Positions 1-10,142 of a DNA stretch of 64,000 nt are shown piece after piece. Each line of letters begins with the position of its first letter. Positions within the stretch are counted from its first letter, which is position 1. A model generated the notes under the pieces. That model was not told the origin of the DNA, searched no databases, and saw only the letters and a list, made by a program, of their open reading frames with translations. Location: positions 9,858,001-9,922,000 of the forward strand of contig NC_087104.1 in the NCBI RefSeq assembly GCF_963855985.1. The letters are read 5' to 3'. This DNA comes from Ostrinia nubilalis. Its lineage: Eukaryota > Arthropoda > Insecta > Lepidoptera > Crambidae. Made by a program: the position numbers and the translations under genes.

Positions 1-169
1 CCCGCACAACCCGCCGCATCAGCCGCTGCAGCACTCGCATCAGCAGCATCAGCCGATGCAAAGCTTGCAACACAATTTGAGCCACCACCCAGTACACCAG
101 TCGCTGGGTGGTCACCAAATGAACCACCACCAGAGAAACTCACCGAGACCTATGGAGAGGGAGCTCAAA
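1..169 (+). CDS. retn: retn/dead ringer orthologue: His/Gln-rich exon, 3' part
   Basis: This is the end of a coding exon that starts before the window. Reading from position 2 it is open to 169 and encodes a His/Gln/Pro-rich stretch that ends RNSPRPMERELK. It stops in phase 0 at a consensus donor, gtaagt, at 170. Joined to the acceptor at 1154, the reading continues as MERELK-VRDDFESLKSSL. I assign it to retn because the next exons carry the ARID domain of that family. Retn/ARID3 proteins are nuclear DNA-binding transcription factors, and the low-complexity N-terminal region lies outside the DNA-binding domain. The exon's last ~144 bases and its donor are repeated four more times downstream. 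The identity of this exon alone rests on phase and position, since low-complexity sequence is weak evidence by itself. Confidence 0.75.
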
Positions 170-208
170 GTAAGTGAATTCTGTTTGCGTGGTTTTCTGC
201 ACGAGTAG

Positions 209-352
209 CTGCAGTGCTCACATCAGGAGCATCAGCCGATGCAGAGCTTACAGCATAATCTGAGTCATCACCCAGTACATCTATCGCTGGGTGGTCACCA
301 AATGAACCACCATCAGAGAAACTCGCCGAGACCTATGGAGAGGGAGCTCAAA
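209..352 (+). CDS. retn: candidate alternative copy 2 of the retn His/Gln exon
   Basis: This 144-base copy (48 codons, phase 0 at both ends) begins after a possible acceptor AG at 207-208 and ends at the donor gtaagt at 353. It encodes LQCSHQEHQPM and on to RPMERELK. Against copy 1 I count 11 codons with silent changes and 3 with amino-acid changes, a pattern expected of sequence kept for its protein. The upstream polypyrimidine tract is short (ggttttctg), so the acceptor is weak. It could be a cassette or alternative exon, or simply intronic duplicate sequence; no transcript evidence is available here. Confidence 0.4.
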
Positions 353-391
353 GTAAGTGAATTCTGTTTGCGTGGTTTTCTGCACGAGTAA

Positions 392-535
392 CTGGAGTGC
401 TCGCATCAGCATCATCAGCCGATGCAGAGCTTGCAACACAATTTGAGCCATCACCCAGTACATCAATCGCTGGGTGGTCACCAAATGAACCACCATCAGA
501 GAAACTCGCCGAGACCTATGGAGAGGGAGCTCAAA
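392..535 (+). CDS. retn: candidate alternative copy 3 of the retn His/Gln exon
   Basis: This in-frame copy ends at the donor gtaagt at 536. The base before the ctg codon is different here (taa instead of tag), so the likely AG acceptor moves to 396-397 (ctggag), which would give a 138-base exon, still in phase. Differences from copy 1 are again mainly silent (about 6 silent, 3 replacement codons). It is almost identical to copy 4, suggesting a recent unequal exchange or conversion. Its use as an exon is inferred only. Confidence 0.35.
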
Positions 536-574
536 GTAAGTGAATTCTGTTTGCGTGGTTTTCTGCACGAGTAA

Positions 575-718
575 CTGGAGTGCTCGCATCAGCATCATCA
601 GCCGATGCAGAGCTTGCAACACAATTTGAGCCATCACCCAGTACATCAATCGCTGGGTGGTCACCAAATGAACCACCACCAGAGAAACTCACCGAGACCT
701 ATGGAGAGGGAGCTGAAA
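575..718 (+). CDS. retn: candidate alternative copy 4 of the retn His/Gln exon
   Basis: This is an in-frame copy ending ERELK before a donor variant, gtaagttg, at 719. It matches copy 3 in its first part but copy 1 at three silent positions near the end (cac, tca), so it looks like a mosaic. As with copy 3, the acceptor would be the AG in ctggag at 578-580. The alternative reading is that it is non-coding duplicate sequence. Confidence 0.35.
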
Positions 719-757
719 GTAAGTTGATTCTGTTTGCGTGGTTTTCTGCACGAGTAG

Positions 758-896
758 TTGCAGTGCTCGCATCAGCAGCATCAGCCGATGCAGAGCTTAC
801 AGCATAATCTGAGTCACCCAGTACATCAATCACTGGCTGGTCACCAAATGAACCACCATCAGAGAAACTCGCCGCGACCATAAGAGGGAGCTAAAA
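758..896 (+). pseudogene. broken copy 5 of the retn His/Gln exon
   Basis: This copy has a 3-base deletion in the HHPV region and a 2-base deletion near the end that changes RPMERELK into a frame with a taa stop (ccg cga cca taa). A donor-like gtaagt follows at 897. It is the oldest clearly aligned unit, and it shows that the array has been decaying at its 3' side. Confidence 0.8.
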
Positions 897-1154
897 GTAA
901 GTTTTTTCTACCTGACGTTTCCTTTTCATAATTTTCCGCACCACCTTATGCGGTACTAGCACCAACAGCACCAGCCGATGCAGAGCTTGGAGCTTAATCT
1001 TAGCCACCAGAAAACGTAATCAATAGACAGTTACATTTCACATTAAAGTCCTGGCATATTATAATAAAAGGCTAGACTAGCTAGTAGTATACGAGTAGTA
1101 TAGTCTACTAGCTAAAGTTTTAAAATAAATCTTAAACGAACCTCTTTTTCCCAG

Positions 1155-1427
1155 GTGCGCGACGACTTCGAGTCCCTCAAGTCGTCCCTCCACCCTCACC
1201 TGTCGTCCCTGGCCTCCTTGGCCCAGGGGGCGCCGCTCTCAACCCCCAACAGTGTCTTCGCACTAGCCGGAGGGGGCCCCACGGGGGGGTTCCCCTATGC
1301 CCCCCCTGCCTTCCTGGCACCAGCCCCCCCACCGCCAGCTCAGCCCGCCGGTTCAGCATCTTCTTCATCATCGGAGGGAAGCGCAGCTGGATGGAGCTTC
1401 GAAGAACAGTATAAGCAGGTCCGTCAG
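1155..1427 (+). CDS. retn: retn/dead ringer orthologue: linker and start of the extended ARID domain
   Basis: This is a 273-base exon (91 codons, phase 0 to 0) bounded by a strong acceptor (ctctttttcccag) at 1154 and a consensus donor gtaagt at 1428. It begins VRDDFESLKSSLHPHLSSL, passes through a Pro/Gly/Ala-rich stretch with runs of proline and serine, and ends GWSFEEQYKQVRQ. The last 13 residues match the N-terminal extension of the ARID domain in dead ringer/ARID3 proteins. The continuation (LYEISDD and on) is found at 58748 in the right phase. The exon is much richer in GC than the introns around it. The 57-kb gap to the next ARID exon is unusually long for splitting one domain, although large introns are common in insect developmental regulators. 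Confidence 0.9.
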
Positions 1428-1437
1428 GTAAGTTGAG

Positions 1438-4391
1438 ATTAGTTTTTTTAGAATTCATTGGAGACAATCCTTTTTGGAGACTTTGTATCAAAAGATACAA
1501 AGTTTAATCTATTTGAGTTTGGAGTGTTGGCTTCAAGACCAATCCTTTTTGAAATTATAACTAAAGGTAATGTGCATATCTGTCTATGTCTATACAAACA
1601 ACTACTTACTAATATTCCTGCTAAGCTATTCTTTAAAACTTGTGTTAAGAGTGGGTTCATTCAACACAATATTTTAGCAGTCGATGGAGATCAAATTCTC
1701 GAATCGGTATTTTGACATCAAAACCGTTAGGGACCTATTGTCGCTTGTAATGACAAAGTCCATCTTTAGATTTCGGTTTTATAACGGTACTCTATTATTT
1801 TTCTACAATGACACTCCATGACTAATCACATCATGTCTACTCATTGTCTTTTTGAAAATATTGAATAGGTAACTATTTAATTCGCTGTAAAATTGGTGGT
1901 GTCACATTCAAATTTTCAATACCAAGAACCGGTGGTTACTCACAAAAAAAAATGATACTAAAACTTTAATTTGTCATCGACAATCGTGACTTCTTGCATA
2001 ATAAATCGTAAATATTTACCGCACAACAACATAATCACGGCAAATCGAACCGCCATGGTCCCCCCAATCAATTATTCAGAGTCAGACGCCGTATGTCCAA
2101 TAAATATGTCTATAATCGCCACATAATGGCTGCGTAACCCGTTTTCCCTTTGTTGCATATTTCATTGGTCTGTACGAGAGGGGTCATAACGTCCCCTGCG
2201 AGATAAATAATAATTCCAAGTGGACGGTTGGCAGATTGTCGGTTGTCCGTAATGATCGGTTGGACTATGATTGTGTTGTTAGTTGCATATTTGATGTCAA
2301 GTTTTGACGCTTTTTGCACCTGGACGTTTGCTACTAAAATGGGGACATGACTCGAGTGACGTTATAATGATATGTTCAGTCAATTTGTTTCGGCTACGTT
2401 TTATGTATTTTACCATATTATTAATTATTCATGATACAATAGACAATGGCCATTTAGGCAGTATTTGTATTTGGTGTCAAAAGTTAAATGAAAGGATTGA
2501 AAATTGTAAATGTAAAAAGATATTTTCCCGTGTCATTAATTATAATTTGGAAAACAAAACAATACAGCAAAACAGTAGGAATGTATACTTGAATTTAATG
2601 TTAGACAACGCAAGGCCTGATTGAAAAACATAAGTTTTTAATGTACTTTTAGCTAAAAATAACTTTTATTTAGCTGACTTTATAATGATTTCAATGCCTA
2701 CACAGTACCTACCTTATTCTTTATGACATTTGAAATAATATTTCCATCTGATTGTTAAAAATAATTGACATAACACCTTGTACTTTCATAAAGTTCTTAA
2801 AATTCCATACAATTTGTAAGAAAGTTACTTAAATTTCATACCTGGATCTTCTGAAGCTTTCATTTCATACCAAGAAATTAGTAAAAGGGTCTGCCATTTG
2901 TTCTTCGAAACGAGGTTCTTTCAAGGCTCTGTCACGACTACATTTAGGCCTTGTTAACGTTTAACGAGAATGTACTGAAAAACGTCATTACTTGTGAATA
3001 TTTAAAGTAAAGGGTGTGATGTTATGAGTACCTACCTCAAATTACATTCCCATATGGTGAGCAGATCGTGCTTCATTTGTCTGAAAGTCCTTAACACGAC
3101 CCGAAAAAGCAAATGAAATGAAGTCTTCCATAGAAGGTTTCATCCCCTATTTAAGTCCTTCAAGTTTTTAATGTATTTTTAAACGGCGACGGAAAAACAT
3201 GAAAACATTACAAAGAAACGGAAAGAGCTTTTTTCGTAGAGACCATAGAAATTACCTGCACATAATAAACGGCTCTAATTTCTATGGCTGTGTATACTAA
3301 AAGTCATGAAAGTTATTTATATTCTGCAAATAGGCTCTTATAAAGCGCTTTTACTACCAATATAGAACCATATACATAATTATATCAAAGCCAAATGCCT
3401 TTGAAATTGGCTTTAATCTCATGCTTGCGTGCGTGCGTGTAAGGAGTCCCGGAGTCCCGGGAATCAATCGCCTTCCCTTCTGGCCACTGGATTGGAAACG
3501 ATATGGCTATGGTTACGTAGAAATATGGCGAGTAGATAGGTAGATATGCACCATACAGGGAACAAAGCAAAATCGATGTTGCGTTTCGTAAAAGATCCAG
3601 ACTATCCTGAGTTAGAAGAAAGGGATAAACACAGGAATTAAGAGTAGATTAAAAATACACCACACAGCAAACAAAGCAAAATTGCTACGGATCGATGATA
3701 TTTTGTATAAGTCTCTACCCGACTGTCCTGAGGTAAAATAGGTTCGTTATTGTTGCCTAAAGTTTTGACCGTAGACTGTCTGGAACCTTATGGCTACCTA
3801 CTTTAGCGATCCGTTTGTTAGTTAGATTCACTTGAATTAACATCAAATGTAAATAGAAAACCTATTTGTTGTTGGGACTGTTTCTAATTAAAATATTTTT
3901 AAAAACCCACTGGTGTTATTGGTAATTTTTGGTTAAACGAAACAATCAATCAACACCGTTATAAGCCTTTTGTTTGAAACTAGGAAATAAAAGCGCTACA
4001 ATGGCATTATAACAATTAATAAACTATGGCAGGTACCCTGAAGGCGAGCTTTCTTTGTCTACGTCAATTACTTCAATATGGCCAATTTGCGCGTTGCAAC
4101 TTCATATACAGCCATTATAAGCCTTTTCAGGGTAATTTAGCCATAAGGTGTGGGTCACGAGCCTTTTGTGCCTGGCTAAAGGTGCAGACACATTATTTTA
4201 TAGCTTTTATAAGCTGAATAGGGGTAATGTGTAAGCTCGAAGTGTATTGTTGATAAGTATCTTAAAGAACTCGATTATTAGTGTCTTTGTTGATGCAATT
4301 GTGGCAAATAGTTTGAGTATAATTTCTTGCGGCTAACAGCTTCGCACTTGATAGGTTTTGAAATAACGTCTTGCTTAAAATATAATTAACT
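1438..4391. other. intron sequence without recognised features
   Basis: This is AT-rich unique-looking sequence. The only structure I noticed is a pair of 12-base inverted repeats (CCATAGAAATTA and its complement) near 3242 and 3276, and a short GTGC run near 3425. No coding exon is visible. Confidence 0.6.
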
Positions 4392-4505
4392 AGCGGCCGC
4401 CCGCGACTTCGTACGCGTGGACCCGTTTTACCCCGTTAGGGGTGGAGTTTCGTAAAATCCTTTCTTAGCGGATGCCTACGTCATAATATCTACTTGCATG
4501 CCAAA
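4392..4505 (+). mobile_element. RTE-like LINE 3' tail, left part, interrupted
   Basis: It begins with gcggccgcccgcgacttcg and includes cgtacgcgtggacccgttttacccc, a tail repeated at 12229 and (reversed) at 42510. It breaks off at gcatgccaaa. The expected continuation, tttcagcccgatccgtcc, is found 3.7 kb away at 8209, so another element has inserted here. Confidence 0.7.
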
Positions 4506-4755
4506 GGACAATGTTCGTTCTCCATACATTGTTCGCCTAAAGAACCAACAATTTTGACATATTACTACCCGAAAGCGAAATAATACGATTCTGTGTGTAA
4601 GAACAATGATTCCTGATGGACACTTGCCATAAAATTAATGATTAAGAATATTAAATCACAGCGATTTTATAATATGTCGTTTATGACAACATGGCGTCTA
4701 ATGTATTGTGTGAATGTATGAACACCGATTCGCGAAAAATGTTTTGTATTGTCGT

Positions 4756-5083
4756 CACGCCGAGTCGCAGCCAAATAGTATAAAATAATAGAACAAGTTT
4801 TAGAAATACAACTCGGAATTCCACTTTTACAATATGCCCACATATTGCACGTAAATAAACAACATGAATCGTAGGTTGTTTCCACCCTTGTCATCTGACA
4901 CATGAAATAAACTCCTATTGTATTATAGATATCGAAGCCGAATCGTATATAATAATAGAATGGGTTTTGGAGATCACTCGGGGTTCCACTTTTATAAAAT
5001 ACCTACATATTACATAAAAATACCACGAATCATGAGTTTTCTTTTCACCATTTACATCTGACACGAGATAACAAACTCCTATC
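4756..5083. repeat. two diverged ~165-bp tandem copies inside the left arm
   Basis: The segments 4756-4918 and 4930-5083 share the same order of blocks: a gccgartcg block, an ataataga block, a ttccacttttan block, a cccacatatta-like block, then catctgacac and aactcctat. They are clearly related but diverged. The mirrored pair is at about 16772-17099. Confidence 0.7.
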
Positions 5084-5509
5084 TCCATGACTACCATCGT
5101 AGTCTATGCCAAAGACTACAATATTTTAAGCAAGAAGTTTCAAACCTTAGCGGCTACGGTAACCCCTGGGCCACATACATCATGATAACATTCGGTCGAC
5201 ACCGGAACGAAGTCTTGCGATTATGCAAAAAAGCATCGTATTCTAGTGCGGCTATATCACGTTCAACCGGGGTTTTAATTCGACTAAAGTCCTGACTAAA
5301 GACTGGAAGAAAATACGCCGCATTGTATGAGCACTTCGTGTTCGTTAAAGCGGCTTCAGATCTAGAGCCCACATAGTTTTCTTTCCAATAATATCCGCAA
5401 GTAGCGCTGCATGATCTTTACAACAAAAACGGCAATAGTTATTAAGGTGCCAAAATTATATGATTACTTTGGCACGGTATTATACACGTGCGAAGATTTG
5501 TCATTTTCA

Positions 5510-5665
5510 TTCATTTCTTCATCATCATCATCATTTCAGCCACAGGACGTCCACTACTGAACATAGGCCTCCCCCAATGACTTCCACATCGCACGGTTGG
5601 TAGCGGCCTGCATCCAGCGCCTTCCCGCTACCTTTATCAGGTCGTCGGTCCACCTTGTGGTGGGT
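5510..5665 (-). mobile_element. 5'-truncated RTE-like LINE 3' end (left arm, copy 1)
   Basis: On the minus strand this encodes TRWTDDLIKVAGRRW and on to LGEAYVQ, then the untranslated end tggacgtcctgtggctgaaa and an (ATG)n tail (seen here as catcatcatcat). This is the C-terminal end of an RTE-like reverse transcriptase ORF common in Lepidoptera. It is mirrored at 16190-16345, so it predates the duplication of the arm. Confidence 0.75.
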
Positions 5666-5855
5666 TGACATTGCAGAATATGACTTTTGATAGGTTCATC
5701 ATAGAATTCGGCGGGGATATCCTCACGGAGGAAGTTCGTAAAAGGGCGGAACAAGATCTTATAATAATGCAAGGCCGAAGCTGTTACGCGCGTGCTCCTA
5801 CGTGTAATCCGGCGAGTATGCAATAAATAGTAATGTCTGGTAAATAGTGGTAATA

Positions 5856-6098
5856 CGTATCGTTCGTTCGTTCGTTTCAGCCGAAAAGACGTCCACTGCT
5901 GGACAAAGGCCTCCCCCAAGGATTTCCACGAAGACCGATCCTGCACCGCTCGCATACAGGCACCTCCCGCGACCTTCACCAGATCGTCGGTCCACCTAGT
6001 GGGAGGCCTGCCCACGCTACGTCTTTCGGCTCGTGGTCGCCACTCAAGAACTTTCCTGCCCCAGCGGCCATCAGCTCTACGAGCTATGTGCCCCGCCC
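5856..6098 (-). mobile_element. 5'-truncated RTE-like LINE 3' end (left arm, copy 2)
   Basis: The minus strand encodes GRPPTRWTDDLVKVAGG and FVQQWTSF before a GAAC-repeat tail (cgttcgttcgttcg on +). It is a different subfamily tail from copy 1 and is mirrored at 15757-15999. The chained reading frame of ~153 residues across both fragments is accidental. Confidence 0.75.
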
Positions 6099-7379
6099 AG
6101 TCTATGTCTGTATGCGCTACGATTACAGGGTATCATTTTGCATAGTCGCAAGACTTCACTCCGCTGCTGTCAAATCAATGTCGCATAATGTTATCGCAAT
6201 GTGTGTGGCCCTTGGCCAAATCACAGAAGCCTATGCGAAGAAAGAGCACTTGAATGACAATAAAAATCAGGGTTACCATTTTATAAGATTTCCTCACTAT
6301 TGAGGGTAACAAAGTAACATTAATAATCTAGCCATTAATTACATTTATTACCTATACGAGAAAGTAAAGCAACATGCGGTTTTATTTTAATTTGTAAAAT
6401 ATTAAACCCCTCATATTTGTAACAGTTTGTTCCAAGTTTAGTTTTACTGTTTTGTTAACAGTATTGCTGTTTCAGCTGTCACTGTGAAGCTTTGGGAAAA
6501 TAAATAAATAGAAAAAATATTAACATAAATATTTATTTAAGTTTTTATGTTCATTATCATAATATGCCAATTTAAGTTACACTGTGTGACAGTCTTTGAC
6601 ACTAAACAAACTCTTCAGCTTAATAATACCTACCTACAGGGCGTTTCTATAGTTACTCTTGCTGATGAAACAAGAAGGGTTGATTCTACTACTGAAATAC
6701 AACTACTTTTCTTACAGGACCAATATCAAATTCTCAAAAAAATTCACATCCTCGTGATGGTGATAATTTCTATGGAGAGGTTTTTTTTATATTCGGTCTC
6801 TTGGGATAAGTTATTCCATTTGAGCAGTAGAATTAATCCTTTTTATTCGATCACATATAAAAACAACACAAGTGTTTAGGAAAACTTCTTCTTTGGTATG
6901 GTATCACTACGGAGTTATAATGTCGGCAACTCTGTATCACTGACTTGTAACTTTCAAACAGCATGAATAATAAGGGCACCACATTGGTTTTCTTTCTGAA
7001 AAAAGGCTTTCAGTTTTAGTACTAACCCTTTAGCACTATTTCATTGAAATAAAAATACAATAAACGCACAGAAGACTGAAATTGAGTCAACTGACGTGAC
7101 ATTTATAATTTGTTGACATTATGACAGTTTGACAAGACTAGGGATTGAAAAAGTTTTAATTGAAAAAGTAAAATGACAATTTATTAAAACGATTCACATG
7201 GATATAATCGATTAAAAATATTTATAAAATGTTCTGATACTTGCCTGTAGCGATTATCCAATCCTGGTTTCTACTGAAAAACTACCTCGTGGCAAGATTT
7301 TAATAAAATAATAAAATCTTTATCTTCTCTTTCACAATCTATAAAAGTTCATTTGGTCTATTATTATACATGTGCTATG

Positions 7380-7560
7380 AATGAGGGTTTTCGCGATTGA
7401 AAAATCCGCGAGATGGCAATACGTAGACGCGAGGTCCAAATGCTGCATGATTGGTGGATATCTGTCAATGTCATGTCAAAAATAACCAATCATGCAGCAT
7501 TTGGACCTCACGTCTACGTATTGCCATCTGGCGGATTTTTCAATCGCGAAAACCCTCATT
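7380..7560. mobile_element. 181-bp hairpin MITE, left arm
   Basis: This is almost a perfect palindrome: arms of about 75 bases begin AATGAGGGTTTTCGCGATTG and end with its complement, around a short central spacer. The same element is at 14328-14508. It is an insert carried inside the 3.7-kb unit when that unit was copied. Confidence 0.9.
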
Positions 7561-7608
7561 GGCATAGATTATGAGAGACTGGCAACTATACTAGGTTGAT
7601 ATCAGGTG

Positions 7609-7655
7609 ATCCGTCTGCTCATTTGCCTCCTGTCACATAAAAAAAAAATATATAT
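7609..7655 (+). mobile_element. short LINE tail present only in the left arm
   Basis: Reads caggtgatccgtctgctc, then a ttgcctcct block and a run of ten A. The right arm has the uninterrupted site (ttgatatatgttt in this orientation). This is a 5'-truncated non-LTR 3' end that inserted after the arms were duplicated. The flanking atat/tatat may be its target duplication. Confidence 0.75.
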
Positions 7656-8208
7656 GTTTCTCACACTTCAACTGGCATTGGATTCAACATCGGATTCTGA
7701 CACTTTTACAGTTATGATACCATGAATATCAGTTTATGGTCCTAATTATTTTTATTTTATTTACGACCTTCGACCAGTTGGACACTTTAGATATCTTCTT
7801 GTAATAGTGTCAAACTGTCAATATCTTTTTAGCTTTTAACGCAAATCTAGTCTTCAAAGCAGTTTAATCGATTTATTTTATTTTCAAAATCGATATTTTA
7901 TTGTCTATGATGGCCGCAGGAACATCACTATACATGGACTCCCAGCAATAAAGTACGGTAATGCCTCGTACAGATTTTATCGGCAAAAATTATGGAACTT
8001 GATAGGTTTTAGACCATGCCACGCACCAAAACGTCCGGAAGTTGTAATAGTATTATAGAATAAACGTTAAAAGACTTATTTATTTAATTTTTCAATGCTT
8101 AAGTGTCCATTAGAATGAAAGGGTGCTTAATGTATTAAAAAAAATAGAAAATAATTATGATGGGTTAATGTTTTTGGGCGGTTTTTTAGGCGGTTTCTGA
8201 CAATGTCC

Positions 8209-8312
8209 TTTCAGCCCGATCCGTCCAGTGGTTTGGGCTGTGCGTTGATAGATCACATGTCAGTCAGTCAGTCACCTTTGAGTTTTATATAAGTATATAG
8301 ATATAGATATGG
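8209..8312 (+). mobile_element. RTE-like LINE 3' tail, right part
   Basis: This is the continuation of the tail interrupted at 4505: cagcccgatccgtccagtgg, then gtgcgttgatagatcac, a (cagt)n run and a TATAGA-type repeat tail. Together with 4392-4505 it frames the 3.7-kb inserted unit to within a few bases. Confidence 0.7.
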
Positions 8313-9500
8313 CGATATTTGTGGCGCAGACTGTGAACTCTGTTGGGGTCATGACCCAATGAATTTCAATTCTGTTGCAAATCATTATTTTTAGAAGGAA
8401 GCGCGCGCTGCATCAACTATGTAGAAACACACAGTAATTAGTATCATTTTGCAAAATAATGAGCCGGCGACTGTACGTTGTTTACGAATACGACAATATT
8501 CGAGTGTATGTAATTTGATGTTACATATTCTCATTGTTGTGATTGTATCAAAAAACATGCCACATGTAACACTCAAGGTTTTTTTTTTCAGGAAACGTTA
8601 CTTGTTTTTCTTTTAGAGCCCTTTTAACACCAAAACTTTATTAAGTTAAATCGTTACGATTACTTTACCTGCAAAAGGCATACATATTCGCAATTATACC
8701 TTTTATGAATTAAGGTTAAGTAGAAGAAAATATATTTTATGTCCCACACAATTTGAAAAATGATTCACGGTACAAACATGACGATGACAGTAAATAAAGA
8801 CAAGCTCTAGAATATAACATTTAGTGATATAATGAACTCTTTCCTATGTCATAAAATCTGCGATAAACTTATCCACTATAAAAAGAACTGCAAGTTAACT
8901 ATTGCGTGAGGGACGGCGGGCTTTCCCGCACTTATAATAATGTCGGGTCAATTATTATAACTAAGAAAGAGTGTGAAGGCAAATTAAAGATCTGAAGCGT
9001 AGATAACAACGAATATACTTACTTCCACAAGTGCCATTTTATCGCCTTCAGTAACAAATCGACTATATTGTAATTCAAATTCAATTATAAAACGGCTTTA
9101 TGATTGTCTGTGGCACACAGTGTAAACTGACAGTAAAATTTTATCGGAAATAGATCAGTTGCGTACGAGTTTTCAATCGTTCTTTCTGAAGAAAAATATG
9201 GTGTTAGTATTTTTTTATAACTTTAACTTGTCTTATACTTATGTATATCAGCTTCGAATATCGGCGTTAATGTTTGAATCGTAATGAAAAGAAAATTAAT
9301 ACTTTATGGAAGGTTGCTAAGGAAAAGCTTGCAATAATAATTTGTAACAACAGCTTTTCAGCCTATGGCAGTGTTTTTTCTGTCGGGAAATGCTTTATAT
9401 GGGACTTTCCCCGCTGAAGCTAAGGCATTCCTACGCTGAACGTAAAGCCTTCCTCAAAGACACCACGTATTTTTCATCTCATTCAACTACTACTTCCAAC
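8313..9500. other. spacer between the arms, no recognised feature
   Basis: AT-rich sequence with no recognisable gene or repeat end. Confidence 0.5.
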
Positions 9501-9507
9501 CATATTC

Positions 9508-9790
9508 CTTTGTAACATTACATAAAGAATCATAATAAGTTAGCTATCGAAGAGCTTACCATGAGTTTACGTTAGGTGTGCTCGCTGTCGAGTGCGTCAA
9601 AAAATCTTATGAAGATTTTAGTTCTTGAAAGAAGCCGCTAGGGGCACTGTACAATCTGTCATACATTTAATGTCATTATTTTTACGCAGTCGCTATCGAG
9701 CACACCAAACGTAAACTGATGGTAAGCACACCGTTTCTTTGTAACATTACATAAATGAATCATAGTAAGTTAGCTATCGCAGAGCATCAG
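9508..9790. repeat. MITE (family C) between 48-bp direct repeats
   Basis: A 177-base foldback element at about 9555-9731 begins CTTACCATGAGTTTACGTTA and ends with the near complement. Its middle reads ctaggggcactgtacaat. Relatives lie at 24536-24662 and 30858-30977. It is flanked on both sides by nearly identical ~48-base sequences (tttgtaacattacataaa to ttagctatcg) at 9509 and 9738. That is far too long for a target duplication, so the flanks may be a local tandem duplication that the MITE separates. Confidence 0.8.
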
Positions 9791-10142
9791 CGTCTGTAAT
9801 GGTTTTTTTTTATTATTTTTGTATAGGCTTAAGATTTTTCTTTATAATGTCATTTCAACCACCTTCCACTATGGGAACCGACATAATCAGCAAAGTGCGA
9901 AATTGTAAAGACCTCCGCGATATAGAGATAGGCGGCGAGTTAGAAGCGACGTAATTGTGTTGTTTATTATGTAATTACCGTCTATCGCTGCCGAGATCTA
10001 TGGACACTATTTGTGGTTGTAGTGTTGCTGTAATAATAATGTAGCGGTGCACCGTCACTTTTTATTAACGTTGGAAAATAATGGATTAGTGTTTAAAGTT
10101 TTTCAGGCATTTTTATTAGAATGCCACTGAAACTGAAACCCG

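Larger units (their letters stand above)
1..1016 (+). repeat. 183-bp tandem array of exon end plus splice donor
   Basis: The donor gtaagt and its surroundings recur at 170, 353, 536, 719 and 897, so the spacings are 183, 183, 183 and 178 bases. Each unit holds about 144 bases matching the end of the His/Gln exon plus about 39 bases of intron start (gtaagtgaattctg and on). A sixth, decayed remnant lies at about 950-1016. In the exon frame every spacer carries one stop just before the next copy (tag or taa). Units 2-4 keep the coding frame. Unit 5 has lost 3 and 2 bases and is broken. Confidence 0.95.
4503..8211 (+). mobile_element. left copy of a 3.7-kb inverted unit with short terminal inverted repeats
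   Basis: It starts AAAGGACAATGT and ends ACAATGTCCTTT, a 12-base terminal inverted repeat with one mismatch. The whole unit recurs in reverse at 13737-17352, base for base in most stretches, with scattered substitutions and small indels. It is composite: two LINE 3' fragments, a hairpin MITE, two diverged tandem copies, and a pair of internal inverted repeats (5160-5235 against 6150-6235). No transposase is recognisable, so it would be non-autonomous. It lies inside an RTE-like tail and appears inserted between AAA and TTT with no target duplication, unless AAA/TTT belong to the unit. Confidence 0.8.

Noticed and set aside
281..679. Minus-strand 132-residue ORF with a perfect 61-residue repeat
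   Set aside because: It is the complement of the 183-bp tandem array. The exon frame on the + strand explains the sequence, with donors and silent changes.
580..807. Plus-strand ORF (MLASASSADAEL...) across the array
   Set aside because: It runs out of the exon frame and across the splice donor, and depends only on the repeat lacking stops in that frame.
5554..6015. 153-residue minus-strand ORF (and its mirror at 15842-16303)
   Set aside because: It chains two separate LINE 3' ends and intervening sequence. It is not one protein.
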